Shown here piece by piece: positions 1 to 8,498 of a DNA stretch of 22,132 nt. The stretch comes from Chara braunii. Lineage: Eukaryota; Streptophyta; Charophyceae; Charales; Characeae. The DNA lies in the NCBI GenBank assembly GCA_003427395.1, contig BFEA01000003.1, positions 2,854,319-2,876,450 on the forward strand, given 5' to 3'. How positions within the stretch are numbered: the stretch's first letter is position 1; every line of letters begins with the position of its first letter. The translations under genes and the position numbers were made by a program. Under the pieces are notes generated by a model. The model saw only the letters and a program-made list of their open reading frames with translations, did no database searches and was not told the DNA's origin.

Positions 1-178
1 TTTCTCTCTCTGTGTCTTCTTCGTCGTTGTCTTCCTTGCAGGTACGCGGCACCTTCTTCTGCAGCGAAGCTATGGCGGACTTCTTCTTCACGGTGGCGCA
101 CTTCAGCTATGGCGCCCTATGATGGCGCGCGTCTCTCCCCTGCTGCAACGGCGATGGCGCATGGGATAGCGGGTACCA
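1..178 (-). other. Leader of an off-window LTR element
   Basis: On the minus strand this stretch follows directly after a primer binding site, so it should be the untranslated leader of an LTR retrotransposon whose coding part lies left of the window. It carries GCCATAGCT twice, a 9-mer that recurs in other LTR-associated parts of the window. No reliable open frame is visible. The assignment rests on the neighbouring primer binding site and is inference. Confidence 0.4.
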
Positions 179-190
179 GCTCTGATACCA
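179..190 (-). other. Primer binding site, initiator-Met tRNA type
   Basis: The minus strand reads TGGTATCAGAGC, the classic complement of the 3' end of plant initiator-Met tRNA, where minus-strand DNA synthesis of an LTR retrotransposon begins. One base before it the minus strand ends in ATTGCA, which fits the CA end of an LTR. The 12-base match and its spacing are seen directly; that it belongs to a real element is inferred. Confidence 0.7.
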
Positions 191-629
191 GTGCAATCAG
201 ACTCACTTTCGTTCACCTTCACATGCATACAAACAGGTTGCGCAGCAAACTGGCGACAAGCACCCACTTCAAACTCAAAGATATGGAAACCCGGAACACA
301 GTTCAGATACAATTTCACTTCAGATGGCTATGGCGCATCAGCGCCTGTACAACTCTCTGTTCGTCGCCTGGTCAACACTGCTGTTCGCACACAGGATCAC
401 CCTGGATATCCCACACGCAACACACTGTACACTCGCACACTCACACATGTCACTCTCTCTCCTATCAGCTATGGCGGCTATGGCCGCTGCTACCCTATCG
501 CTATCGCTAAGCTTCCTTCTCGCCCACTTCGCCTTCGGGCCTACTGCAGACCACCTCGCACAAGTCGCTGTGGCAGCGCTTCCGCATGGTTTACGCAGGA
601 ATCCACGAATAGCTGGGCGCTGCCTCTTG

Positions 630-636
630 ATTTATA
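630..636 (-). promoter_or_regulatory. Candidate TATA box of the LTR
   Basis: The minus strand reads GTATAAA followed by TC, a good plant-type TATA box, about 440 bases upstream of the presumed LTR end. If functional, transcription would start near 600 and run toward the primer binding site. Supported only by motif and position. Confidence 0.4.
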
Positions 637-798
637 CTTCTGTAGCTCGTTGGTCTGGCCCTTTCCCATGCACGTGGTGCACACAGTCCCGTACGGTACT
701 TGCTTGACTGGACTAGGACTGACTGGGATGGGGACTGCTGACTCAGCACGGGTAGACTCCACCACTTGCCCACTTGCCTCTGCGCCAAATGTGAGCAG

Positions 799-853
799 CT
801 TCGAAAGGCCACTACTAGGACCTTCCAGAAGTCTGGGTCCTGGCCTTTCGAAG
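799..853. repeat. Long inverted repeat in presumed U3
   Basis: CTTCGAAAGGCC at 799-810 is the exact reverse complement of 842-853. Inside it GGACC (818-822) pairs with GGTCC (836-840). The result is a 12-bp stem, an interior loop and a 5-bp inner stem. It lies upstream of the minus-strand TATA box, so it may be a promoter or enhancer structure of the LTR; that role is a guess. Confidence 0.75.
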
Positions 854-1120
854 ACTGTAGCAGCTACGACCTTGACCCTTCAGGAGCCCTACAGCTACGA
901 CTTCTAGAACTCCCTAAGACCTCTACCCAACAGGTCTACAGATCGAACCCTTACACCTACAAACTCTACGACAGCTTCCTCACTGCTGCGAACAGACACA
1001 GGTCACGGGTTCAACTCTCAGGGTCAACACAGATACTGTACACAGATAAGGTGAGAGCTAGGGATCGAGCCCTGGATCTGCATTCGCTACTGCTAACAGG
1101 TGAAAACCGTTTCACAATAC

Positions 1121-1330
1121 TCTGACCCCTGTTGACACAACTTTGGCTTGACCCCAGTTAGGAGAGGGTTATTAAAAGGCAATTCTCTGACCCCTGTTGA
1201 CATAACTTTGGATTGACCCCAGTTAGGAGGGGGTTAATTAAAGGCAACACTATGACCCCTGTTGACATAAATTTGGCTTGACCCCAGTTAGGAGAGGGTT
1301 GATTAAAGGCAATAGTCTGACCCCCAGAGT
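1121..1330. repeat. 65-bp tandem repeat, three units plus a partial one
   Basis: Units start at 1121, 1186 and 1251, each 65 bp and differing at a few positions. A fourth begins at 1316 and breaks off after about 10 bases. Each unit opens with a TCTGACCCCTGTTGAC-like start, contains TTGACCCC about 20 bases further on, then TTAGGAG and an AT-rich end. The TTGAC cores resemble plant W-boxes, so in the U3 of an LTR these could be enhancer repeats; that is inference. Confidence 0.85.
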
Positions 1331-1720
1331 CAACAATCTAATGCAAGGGAAAATAAGCAATGAGAAGTTGAGAGCAGCAATTAACCAGATTGCGACATGA
1401 CGCCGACATCTCACAGAAGACCAGACATCATTGAGCCAAAATTGAAAGCGGAAATTGAAGCGAGGTGATGCACACCAAATAGGAACGAGCAAAGCATGTA
1501 AGTCTCGCGATAAAGAAAGCCCTTTCCAACGCCTCCAAGCATCAATGCAACGCCTATGTAGCTCTCCTATAGGCGTCCTGGAGGTCGATACTGCTTCTAT
1601 TGCTTCTATCAGTCTAGCCCATCTACAGAAGCAGCTTCACATGCCATCAGCCCAATGCCGCTTGAAGACTCTGATCGAACAGCCTGCCTTCATCAACGCC
1701 AGGTATGTGCCTCGTTCACA

Positions 1721-1959
1721 TCACCTCTCCCTCTTGTTCCCCACGCCTTGACGGAGCAGGCGTAATGAAGGAAAAAGGAAGAAGCCTCTTCAGCCATGTG
1801 CCTGGGCGGCAGACAAACTGTGATCAGCTAGCTCTCCCTAACCCTCCCTGATCCTGGACTAGCACAGCTGTCTTGTTTTCTGAGAGAATTGTTATTGTTC
1901 TCAAAGAAATATTGTCGAACTTCCAAGTAGCACACAGCTGGCAGCTATGGCTGCTTCCA

Positions 1960-1964
<5 letters not shown>
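1721..1964. other. Non-coding, nothing recognised
   Basis: Apart from the purine-rich (minus-strand) run next to the proposed LTR edge and one AGCTATGGC motif at 1943-1951, I see no gene or structured element here. Confidence 0.4.

Positions 1965-2034
<70 letters not shown>
1965..2034. repeat. (CT)n microsatellite
   Basis: About 35 uninterrupted CT dinucleotides. The Ser-Leu and Arg-Glu frames that run through it on the two strands are products of the repeat and not genes. Confidence 0.95.
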
Positions 2035-2037
<3 letters not shown>

Positions 2038-2092
2038 TGGGAACGCTTTTCTCTCTGGATGCCTTTGCTCACTCACCTCACTCTCTCCCTAG

Positions 2093-2113
2093 CTATGGCA
2101 CCGAGTGCCATAG
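2093..2113. repeat. Perfect 9-bp hairpin
   Basis: CTATGGCAC at 2093-2101 is followed by the three bases CGA and then GTGCCATAG, its exact reverse complement. The left arm includes the recurring AGCTATGGC motif. No T-run follows, so nothing suggests a terminator. Confidence 0.7.
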
Positions 2114-2594
2114 ACTACTCTACTTCACCCGCCGCTGTCACACCCGACTCAGCACACAAGCAACGTGTAGCGTTTCCGTGACAGTTCGATTGGACAAGTG
2201 TATTCTTGGCACTGCAGCAGGGTTTTGTACTTGCTCTTTTTTCTGACAAAGAAGCAAGCCCTGACCTGCTACTTATAGGGGGGGTGATATGAGCAACCTC
2301 CCCTAGTCGGACCGTCGCCAGCTGCTCCATCTATTGGTGGGGAGCAGCTTCGCCTGCGGGAAAGCAGGTCCAGCATCCCATAAGAGCACGCTGTCTGAGA
2401 ACTGGGGCCATTACCCGACTTTGGCTTGTGACCTGAAGAATATGGAATCAGAAGATTGCTGGGATTCGAGAATAATTGCATCTGCCACTGGTGCCTCGTC
2501 ACCCTGTTGGTGGGCACCAGATACGACCTGATTTGCGAGCACCTAGCTTAGCTGATGCAATGCAGCTACACTGAGTTGAGGACTATACCGGTGC
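2114..2594. other. Non-coding stretch with a G-run
   Basis: No gene recognised. A run of seven G (about 2278-2284) followed by TGATATGAGC on the plus strand looks superficially like a polypurine tract and LTR start, but no matching partner is seen. GGTGGGGAGCAG and similar G-rich bits follow. Confidence 0.35.
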
Positions 2595-2595
2595 C

Positions 2596-2675
2596 AGCTC
2601 CTAATGAGTGGTCTAAAGGCTCTAGAGTCTAAACCCTAGGCGAGACCCTGAGTTTCAGTCGAGTAACCACTGTAA
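2596..2675 (+). repeat. Weak tRNA-Leu/Ser-like sequence (possible SINE head)
   Basis: GAGTGGTCTAAAGGC resembles the A-box region of Leu/Ser tRNAs, and about 45 bases later GAGTTTCAGTC resembles a B-box. The cloverleaf does not fold cleanly and no acceptor stem is seen, so this is at best an old tRNA-derived SINE head. It could be chance. Confidence 0.28.
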
Positions 2676-3099
2676 GCCTTAAAGCACCAGTACACCACAC
2701 ATCGGCCCGCGGGTGTCAGCACGAAACTCGCACCACTTCGGAGGCCGCCGTTTTTTTTTTTCAACGACGCCCCACGCCGCGCAGCCCCTCCGAGTTTTGC
2801 TTGTGGCAACAGAAACTTTCTGCAAGGCTGGGCCCGTGTACTTGCAGTTTAAACCTTTTTTTTTTTAAACAGGTCCTTATGGCCCTGGCTCCATTTCCAT
2901 TCTGGGGAGCATCAGTCCGGTTCCTTTTCCACCGGCAAGTCAGAATAAATTATTACATCATGAAACACACTCACGCTTCCTTCCGTCTGGGCGAAGGAAC
3001 CCTGACCAGCATTGATTACTCCTTCATAATGGAGGATTGACTGTCAGCTTGCCTTACTTCCCCCTTTCCTCTCAGGTCCATTGCCCAAACCTGTCAGAT
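2676..3099. other. Non-coding, two poly-T runs
   Basis: T-runs lie at 2751-2761 and around 2858-2867. Since the LINE remnant to the right reads leftward on the minus strand, either could be its old poly-A tail, and the DNA between could be its 3' untranslated end. No gene is recognised. Confidence 0.35.
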
Positions 3100-3540
3100 G
3101 ACGAATAAAGAGCAAGAAAGGTAAGAGAAGCTACGGAAGTTACAGTCCTGGAATTTGCCCTTCAATATTATGTGACCTGTGATGGATCTTGTCCTTCTGC
3201 TGGCTGGAATCTCTGTCTTCTCCACTGTGCTTCTGAGTTGTGCCAGTCTTTCCATCGTTTGTGAGAGACATTTATCTCTGCCACTTTGCCCCTTGCAAGC
3301 CACACCTTAGTAGATTTCGTCTTGATTCTTCTCTGTTGCTCTTCATCATCTGGGATGGACTGACTCGTCTTGTGCCATTTACAAAGGATCTCCGCCTGAA
3401 TCAAAGTCCTTGTCTCCGCCCAAACCTTCTCCCTTGGAGTTGAGAGTCCCTCAATGGTTCTACGGCACCTCTCTGATCATTCCAAACCACGTTTTCTCCG
3501 TCTTGTCGAATTGAGCTGGGATGTTAGTCCATAAGAGGAG
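3100..3540 (-). pseudogene. Decayed region behind the LINE ORF2 remnant
   Basis: This lies directly downstream (minus strand) of the ORF2 stop at 3541. Two overlapping frames persist for 70-80 codons (3168-3404 and 3094-3303), rich in Lys, Arg, Gln and Trp, with stops between them. They could be a frameshifted extension of the ORF2 C-terminus or 3' untranslated sequence. I cannot name a domain in it. Confidence 0.3.
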
Positions 3541-4372
3541 TTAAATGGGGTGCTCAGGGAGGGGAGTCGAGAAGAGGGAGTCCCAGAGATCCGAGGCCCT
3601 CGCCCAATATTCGGTCGCCTCTCTACATCGTATCAGGCAATGTAGCATATCTTCTGGTTCACTTTCTGAACACACCGCGCATAAATCTGAACTGTTAGGG
3701 TCATTCTTGCTTCGTCTGATGTGTAGCCACTGGTTAACCGGTAGAGCTACGTATGAGATGAGCCATTGGAGGCTTCTGATTTTGACTGGACGAATTGACT
3801 TGAATTTTCTCCATGGTATTTGAGGTATCTGATTAGCATCCTGACCTATTAACTTCTGCCATCTGTTCTTGATCGTNGGGTCAGGATCCTTTGTTTTGAG
3901 GAGTAGGTTGTAACCCAGTTTGACTGTGTATTCTTGAATGGCAACATTAGTTTTGAGGCTTCTAGTTCTGTCTGGTGTCCAAGCCCACTCTGCTGGATCA
4001 AATTCCAAGTCTTGCATCGCCGTATCCATTCTGCAGATTGTTTTTGGCCATGACCCTAATACTCTGACTTTTCTGAGTACAAAAGGGTTTAGGATTGTTC
4101 TTTCCACCTCTTTATTCAGGATAGATGGAGGGCCTTGCGTGGAGGGGGTAATTGGGAAGGAGGTGAACACTGCCAGGGTATCTGACCCTTGCTGTTTATG
4201 GGAGAATTGATAGGCCCTTGTGGGGGTTAAATCCTGCACCCTCACTCCCCATTCACCCGATTTCCAAGTTGAGCCTTCGCTCAACAACTCCTTCCAGCCT
4301 TCTGGGATGCAGTTGATAATGGATTGTCCCCTTCTTCTTGTCTTCCAGCCTTCGCTCAACGACTCGCTGTCA
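3541..4372 (-). pseudogene. LINE ORF2 C-terminal remnant with zf-RVT domain
   Basis: An open frame of about 275 codons, containing one N at 3877. Its last third matches the plan of the zf-RVT domain found at the C-terminus of plant LINE reverse transcriptases. It has a Lys/Arg-rich entry with WRKFKS, then SLQWLISY, LPVNQWL, and a putative metal site LCAVC followed by HCLIRC (C-x2-C then H-x4-C), ending with aromatic residues around EYWARASDLW. Further upstream EWAWTPD with YTVKLGYNLL resembles the linker between RT and zf-RVT. No endonuclease and no RT catalytic core is present, so most of ORF2 is missing. It follows the ORF1 tail almost directly, but in a different frame; a run of six G sits at the junction. 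The ATG-less start at 4359 is arbitrary. TAA ends it at 3541. A non-functional remnant is by far the likeliest reading. Confidence 0.75.
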
Positions 4373-4376
4373 GCGG

Positions 4377-5184
4377 CTAACCCCCCGTCCCCTCACTGTC
4401 CTTGCTTGCTTTGTCGTCTGCAGTGTCGTCGGGGGAATCAGAAACCGTAATTTTTCTTCCCTCTTCAGCACGGGTCTGTTTTGTCCCCTTCTTCTTGTCT
4501 GAGTTCATTGCCTTTCTCTTCTTGAGATCCCCCTTTGTCGTCCCTTGGAAGTCAACTTCATCCAGCGTTTGTTTGATATCTGTTTGCACCTCAGCCCTTC
4601 TCTCTTGGGCCTCTTGTTCCAACTGTCTCAGCCTTTCTTGAAAAGCTGCTGGTTCTTTGTTGTATTCCTATTCTGCCTGTTCTCGAACTGTGTCTAGGTC
4701 CCATAGCATATTTTCCCTGATTTTTTCTTCTTTAATGACACGTGAATCAATTAATGGGTTAGTGTTTATCTTTGTTGGACTTCCTGTTACTTTGCCTATT
4801 GCTTTTTTCTGCCATCTGCTGTCTGGGGGGGGGGAAATGTTGGGTTTTTTCACCGAAGGTTCCTGATCAGAGTGGTGTCACACCCAATCTGGGTCATCCA
4901 AATTGTTGTCAAACACCCAACCATCGTAGTTGGAATCTACGATGAACCAGGTACCTGGAGCATCCTCAACTTCCACGAGCATGTTGGGGTGGAGTTTCTG
5001 TTCTTTCGATTGTTTCGGAAACTTCGGGCAGTTTGGATCGGTTCCCATGTGACCACGTTCCCAGCATAATCGGAGAAGTCTTGGTGGAGACCTTGACTTC
5101 TAGTAATCTGTTCTCGATCTGGAATTTCCATGTCAGTGGAAAGACCGGGGGGTCATCTGTCTTGACTTCTAGTAAGGCTGCCAT
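4377..5184 (-). pseudogene. LINE ORF1, zinc-knuckle module and tail (copy A)
   Basis: ORF1 of plant LINEs encodes an RNA-binding, nucleic-acid chaperone-like protein. This copy starts with MAALLEVKTDDPP and WKFQIEN, as in the other copies. Near 5065 it has an 8-bp deletion relative to copies B and C. The deletion removes the first Cys pair of the knuckle and shifts the frame. A TGA at 4878-4880 replaces a Trp codon kept in copies B and C, and a TAG follows EQAE near 4665. Past EPSVKKPNI this copy alone continues into a charged, probably coiled-coil tail rich in Glu, Arg, Gln and Lys (QERLRQLEQEAQERR) and an acidic Ser/Asp end, stopping at 4377. It is therefore the only copy showing the true C-terminal tail. 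Confidence 0.7.
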
Positions 5185-5189
5185 AGAGC

Positions 5190-5387
5190 CACAGTGAGGT
5201 GCAAGAAAGTCTGGAGTCGGCAGGATCCATTTGAGGATTTTATTTGCTGGATACTATCTCTCCAGTCTATCCACCAACAGTCCATGGAATCCTGGTTGAA
5301 TGTTGTCGAACTGTACTTAGAAATTCTCTTTCATCAGTGTTTGCTTGTAAGAAACCGTAAAGGTCGGATTTTGCCTTTTTTTCACCA
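5190..5387 (-). pseudogene. LINE ORF1, end of N-terminal module plus linker (partial copy)
   Basis: This matches the last part of the N-terminal module and the linker in front of the knuckle module (NKIL, KWILPT). It begins abruptly at the junction GATTTTGCC/TTTTTTCACC (plus strand), the same breakpoint as in the copy at 6240-6423. The linker carries a TAG where the copy at 6771-6863 has a Leu codon. The shared breakpoint means the broken unit was duplicated after it formed. Confidence 0.7.
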
Positions 5388-5476
5388 AAGGTTCCTGATC
5401 AGAGTGGTGCCAAATTGTTGTCAAACACCCAGCCATCGTAGTTAGAATCTACGATGAACCAGGTACCTGGAGCATC
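5388..5476 (-). pseudogene. LINE ORF1, knuckle-module fragment
   Basis: A short piece of the region behind the zinc knuckle (around the PGTW and DGWVFDNNLDD motifs). It has lost about 20 bases that the other copies contain and is cut before the knuckle itself. On its right it joins the end of the full N-terminal module at 5477 without a linker. Confidence 0.65.
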
Positions 5477-5480
5477 CAGT

Positions 5481-6230
5481 CTATCCACCAACAACCCATG
5501 GAATCCTGGTTGAATGTTGTCGAACTGTACTTAGAAATTCTCTTTCATCAGTGTTTGCTTGTAAGAAACCGTAAAGTTCGGATTTTGCCTCTGAACAGTC
5601 AGCTTCTTCCATTTGGTTATCGTACAGACCGACCCGTCGCAGTTCTTGGACTGCATTTCTGCTGCGATCCTCCTTGTCGACGAGCACCATGATGTTGTTA
5701 CGACCCAAATTCTGCAAAGAAAAGGCTTCCCCAACATTTTTGAGTTTGACTTCCTTCTTGATTGTTTCTATAATCCATTTTCTTTTCTCTGTCAACATGA
5801 GATCTGCTCCATTGCGAGTAAAATTGAAAACCACTTCGTGCCTTTCGTGGAGGTCGTTCAGTACTTGTGGTTTAATGTTGGGTTTTTTCACCGAAGGTTC
5901 CTGATCAGAGTGGTGCCACACCCAATCTCGGTCATCCAAATTGTTGTCAAACACCCAACCATCGTAGTTAGAATTTACGATGGACCAGGTACCTGGAGCA
6001 TCCTCAACTTCCACGAGCATGTTGGGGTGGAGTTTTTGTTCCTTCGATTGTTTCGGAAACTTCGGGCAGTTCGGATCGGTTCCCATGTGACGACGTTCCC
6101 AGCATCTGAAACAGATCGGAGAAGTCTTGGTGGAGACCTTGACTTCTAGTAATTTGTTCTCGATCTGGAATTTCCATGTCAGTGGAAAGACCGGGGGGTC
6201 ATCTGTCTTGACTTCTAGTAAGGCTGCCAT
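5481..6230 (-). pseudogene. LINE ORF1 copy B: knuckle module fused to N-terminal module
   Basis: A 249-codon open frame in rearranged order. It opens with MAALLEVKTDDPP, then WKFQIEN and the zinc knuckle CFRCWERRHMGTDPNC (about residues 40-55, C-x2-C-x4-H-x6-C, a slightly stretched form of the usual C-x2-C-x4-H-x4-C). Next come a Lys-rich stretch and PGTW...DGWVFDNNLDD. After KKPNI it runs without a break into the N-terminal module KPQVLNDLHERHE, with a Lys-rich segment (KKEVKLKNVGEAF), LGRNNIMVL and LYGFLQANTDERE. It ends IPWVVGG at 5481. The natural order (N-terminal module, then knuckle, then tail) is inferred from the copies at 6363-7257 and copy A. The open frame survived, but the fusion is probably accidental. 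Confidence 0.72.
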
Positions 6231-6239
6231 AGAGCCACA

Positions 6240-6423
6240 GTGAGATGCAAGAAAGTCTGGAGTCGGCAGGATCCATTTGAGGATTTTATTTGTTGGATAC
6301 TATCTCTCCAGTCTATCCACCAACAGTCCATGGAATCCTGGTTGAATGTTGTCGAACTGTACTTAGAAATTCTCTTTTATCAGTGTTTGCTTGTAAGAAA
6401 CCGTAAAGGTTGGATTTTGCCTT
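6240..6423 (-). pseudogene. LINE ORF1, second partial N-terminal module plus linker
   Basis: Near-identical to 5190-5387, with the same breakpoint against the following knuckle module. Together with that knuckle module it forms a broken unit of about 540 bp that occurs twice. Read in the knuckle frame, it gives a short out-of-frame tail ending KENF at 6363. Confidence 0.7.
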
Positions 6424-6863
6424 TTTTTCACCGAAGGTTCCTGATCAGAGTGGTGCCACACCCAATCTGGGTCATCCAAATTGTTGTCAAACACCCAGCC
6501 ATCGTAGTTGGAATCTACGATGAACCAGGTACCTGGAACATCCTCAACTTCCACGAGCATGTTGGGGTGGAGTTTCCGTTCCTTCGATTGTTTCGGAAAC
6601 TTCGGGCAGTTCGGATCGGTTCCCATCTGACCACGTTCCCAGCATCTGAAACAGATCGGAGAAGTCTTGGTGAAGACCTTGACTTTTATTAATCCGTTCT
6701 CGATCTGGAATTTCCATGTCAGTGGAAAGACCGGGGGGTCATCTGTCTTGACTTCTAGTAAGGCTGCCATAAAGCTACAGTGAGGTGCAAGAAAGTCTAG
6801 AGTCGGCAGGATCCATTTGAGGATTTTATTTGCTGGATACAGTCTCTCCAGTCTATCCACCAA
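6424..6863 (-). pseudogene. LINE ORF1 copy C: linker and zinc-knuckle module
   Basis: The linker (VDRLERLYPANKILKW) is open here and leads into MAALLEV, WKFQIEN and the knuckle CFRCWERGQMGTDPNC, in which His is replaced by Gln. The metal site is therefore incomplete. It continues through PGTW and DGWVFDNNLDD to EPSVKK, where it meets the breakpoint. The frame differs by one from the N-terminal module at 6853-7257, which it overlaps by 11 bases. Confidence 0.7.
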
Positions 6864-7257
6864 CAGCCCATGGAATCTTGGTTGAATGTTGTCGAACTGT
6901 ACTTAGAAATTCTCTTTCATCAGTGTTTGCTTGTAAGAAACCGTAAAGGTCGGATTTTGCCTCTGAACAGTCAGCTTCTTTCATTTGGTTATCGTACAGA
7001 TCGACCCGTCGCAGTTCTTGGACTGCATTTCTGTCACGATCCTCCTTGTTGAAGAGCACCATGATGTTGTTACGACCCAAATTCTGCAAAGAAAAGGCTT
7101 CCCCAACATTTTTGAGTTTGACTTCCTTCTTGACTATTTCTATAATCCATTTTTTTTTCTCTGTCAACATGAGATCTGCTCCATTGCGAGTAAAATTGAA
7201 AACCACTCCGTGCCTTTCGTGGTGGTCGTCCAGTACTTGTGGTTTAAGCCTAGGCAT
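6853..7257 (-). pseudogene. LINE ORF1, N-terminal module (copy 2)
   Basis: 134 codons, highly similar to the second half of copy B: KPQVLDDHHERHG, VVFNFTRNGADLM, a basic segment, LGRNNIMVLFNKED, LYDNQM and FLSTVRQHSTKIPW, ending VGG-stop. By position it corresponds to the N-terminal domain (DUF4283-like in plant LINEs) in front of the zinc knuckle; the DUF4283 match is a suggestion, not a search result. The first codons before KPQVL differ from copy B, so the true start is not preserved. Confidence 0.65.
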
Positions 7258-7580
7258 GCCTCAAGTTCTAGCCCAGGCCAAAGCAGCCCGGCTCCACCAA
7301 GCATTGGGAAGAAGGGGGAAACAGGTCAGGGAAGTCTGAGAGAGGGCAGAGAGGCATGGCTGGGTCCACATTGGTCCAGTCCTGAAAAACTAGATGATAG
7401 TCTCTGTTGAAGTCCGCCCTGGTATCCCGCATTCCTTCCCTCCCACCGTACCCGCCCAATCGTCCCTCCCCTTGGTCCCCCCAGCCAGCTGCTACTGAAC
7501 TGTTGGATGCTTCATTGAATTTCTGCTTTGGAATGGAGGTGTGCTATCTGTGTTTTCGACGCCGTCCCACTGTTGTGATG
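7258..7580. other. Between LINE fragments, nothing recognised
   Basis: A 63-codon minus frame at 7268-7459 has no recognisable motif. It may be the decayed end of the zf-RVT fragment to its right. Otherwise non-coding. Confidence 0.35.
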
Positions 7581-7952
7581 TCAATTTGGATCTATTCTTT
7601 GATTATCGCTCGGCGTAAATTTAGGTCCATCCAGCCGTACATGTTCCATTTCATGGGAACAGCATTGCCACCAAAGAGCCCATAGGACTTCCTTGCGGCT
7701 GGATTTGAAGAGGTTCAGCGTGAAGGAGGAGGGTTGGTCCGGGTACCATGTTTCCCAGAGGAGTTCCTGCCAGTCCCACGGCCATGGGGGTGATTCTCCA
7801 AGCTGGCTCCGGATCCTGTCCCACAACCTCCAGAGCCAGATCGCGCCAGGGCATTGGAGGAATATATGTTCTACAGTCTCTGGGATTTTCCTGACTGGGT
7901 ATGCAGAGGTGCGGAATTTGCACCAGGGTAGAGCTAGGCCCGTTGTTCTAAC
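7581..7952 (-). pseudogene. Second zf-RVT fragment (another LINE family)
   Basis: Open for about 120 codons on the minus strand. It contains RTTGLALPWCKFRTS, then ETVEHIFLQC, then aromatic WLWRLWDRI, LLWETWY, and SSRKEVLWALWWQ. This is the order of a plant LINE zf-RVT domain: first Cys pair, H-x4-C, then a Trp-rich helix and the VLW..LW motif. The second Cys of the first pair is Arg (CKFR where C-x2-C is expected). It is not the same family as the remnant at 3541-4372. A 16-base poly-A (minus strand) sits directly upstream, where coding sequence would be expected, so the fragment is cut there by another insertion or is the tip of a heavily truncated copy. Confidence 0.6.
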
Positions 7953-7959
7953 GTGGTCC

Positions 7960-7975
7960 TTTTTTTTTTTTTTTT
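7960..7975. repeat. Poly-T run (poly-A on minus strand)
   Basis: Sixteen T on the plus strand, directly abutting the zf-RVT fragment. Possibly the tail of another retroposon. Confidence 0.8.
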
Positions 7976-8498
7976 CAGTAAAGCCCAGGTTGTTGTAGAG
8001 GCTGGATTACAGACATATGAGAGTCACCTTAGGGACTCGGCCATGTGGTAGAGGCCCCTCAATCCTGTAGGACTCCCTCCCAACCTACCTCTTTCGTAAT
8101 TTCTCCCGGCGCACTCCTACTCCCACTATCCTACCTCAGTGTCTACCACTCAGGATCGTCACTCTCCAGCCTTGGGGGTGACCTGACCGAACCATGGTGT
8201 AGGTACCAGGGCTAAGCTGAGTCCGACACACCCCACTCAGCCCTGATCGAAGCATATTTGTGCGAGCCTTGTCGCCCAGGTACTTCAGAAGCTAGGTACG
8301 GACGTTTCACTACAAGTCCCATAGGTGGACCTATTTTGCGTTCCTATCATTGTGTACACAGCTGTTGTTACTGTTGTTTGTTGTTAGGTTGTTCGCTGTC
8401 CACACTGTTGTCATTACTACATGTTTGGTGATAGTGAACCGAACATAGGAGGCAGGCAACCCAACCAATCCTGTGGAGAGCCCCACCGACACAAGAGC
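7976..8498. other. Non-coding, nothing recognised
   Basis: No gene, tandem repeat or clear promoter seen. CCATGTGGTAGAGGCC near 8040 is faintly A-box-like but has no partner. Confidence 0.4.

Larger units (their letters stand above)
192..1720 (-). mobile_element. Probable LTR (5' LTR of the off-window element)
   Basis: The inner end is set by the primer binding site: on the minus strand the LTR would finish ...ATTGCA at 192. A TATA box on the minus strand at 630-636 would separate U3 from R/U5. A 12-bp inverted repeat and a 65-bp tandem repeat lie in the presumed U3. The outer end is uncertain. I chose 1720 because the minus strand there reads TGTGAACG directly after a purine-rich run at 1721-1733, which resembles a polypurine tract; it could equally lie near 1330. 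No second copy of this LTR is in the window, so it cannot be confirmed by pairing. Open frames on the plus strand across it look accidental. Confidence 0.38.

Noticed and set aside
191-907. Plus-strand frame of 238 codons
   Set aside because: It lies antisense to the presumed LTR, has low-complexity composition and no recognisable motif, and overlaps several other frames of similar length.
1695-1710. CAG/GTATGT splice donors here and at 11572-11580
   Set aside because: Good donor motifs, but no coding exon or matching acceptor could be supported.
2275-2300. Plus-strand polypurine tract and LTR start
   Set aside because: Seven G followed by TGATATG, but no pol upstream and no matching LTR.
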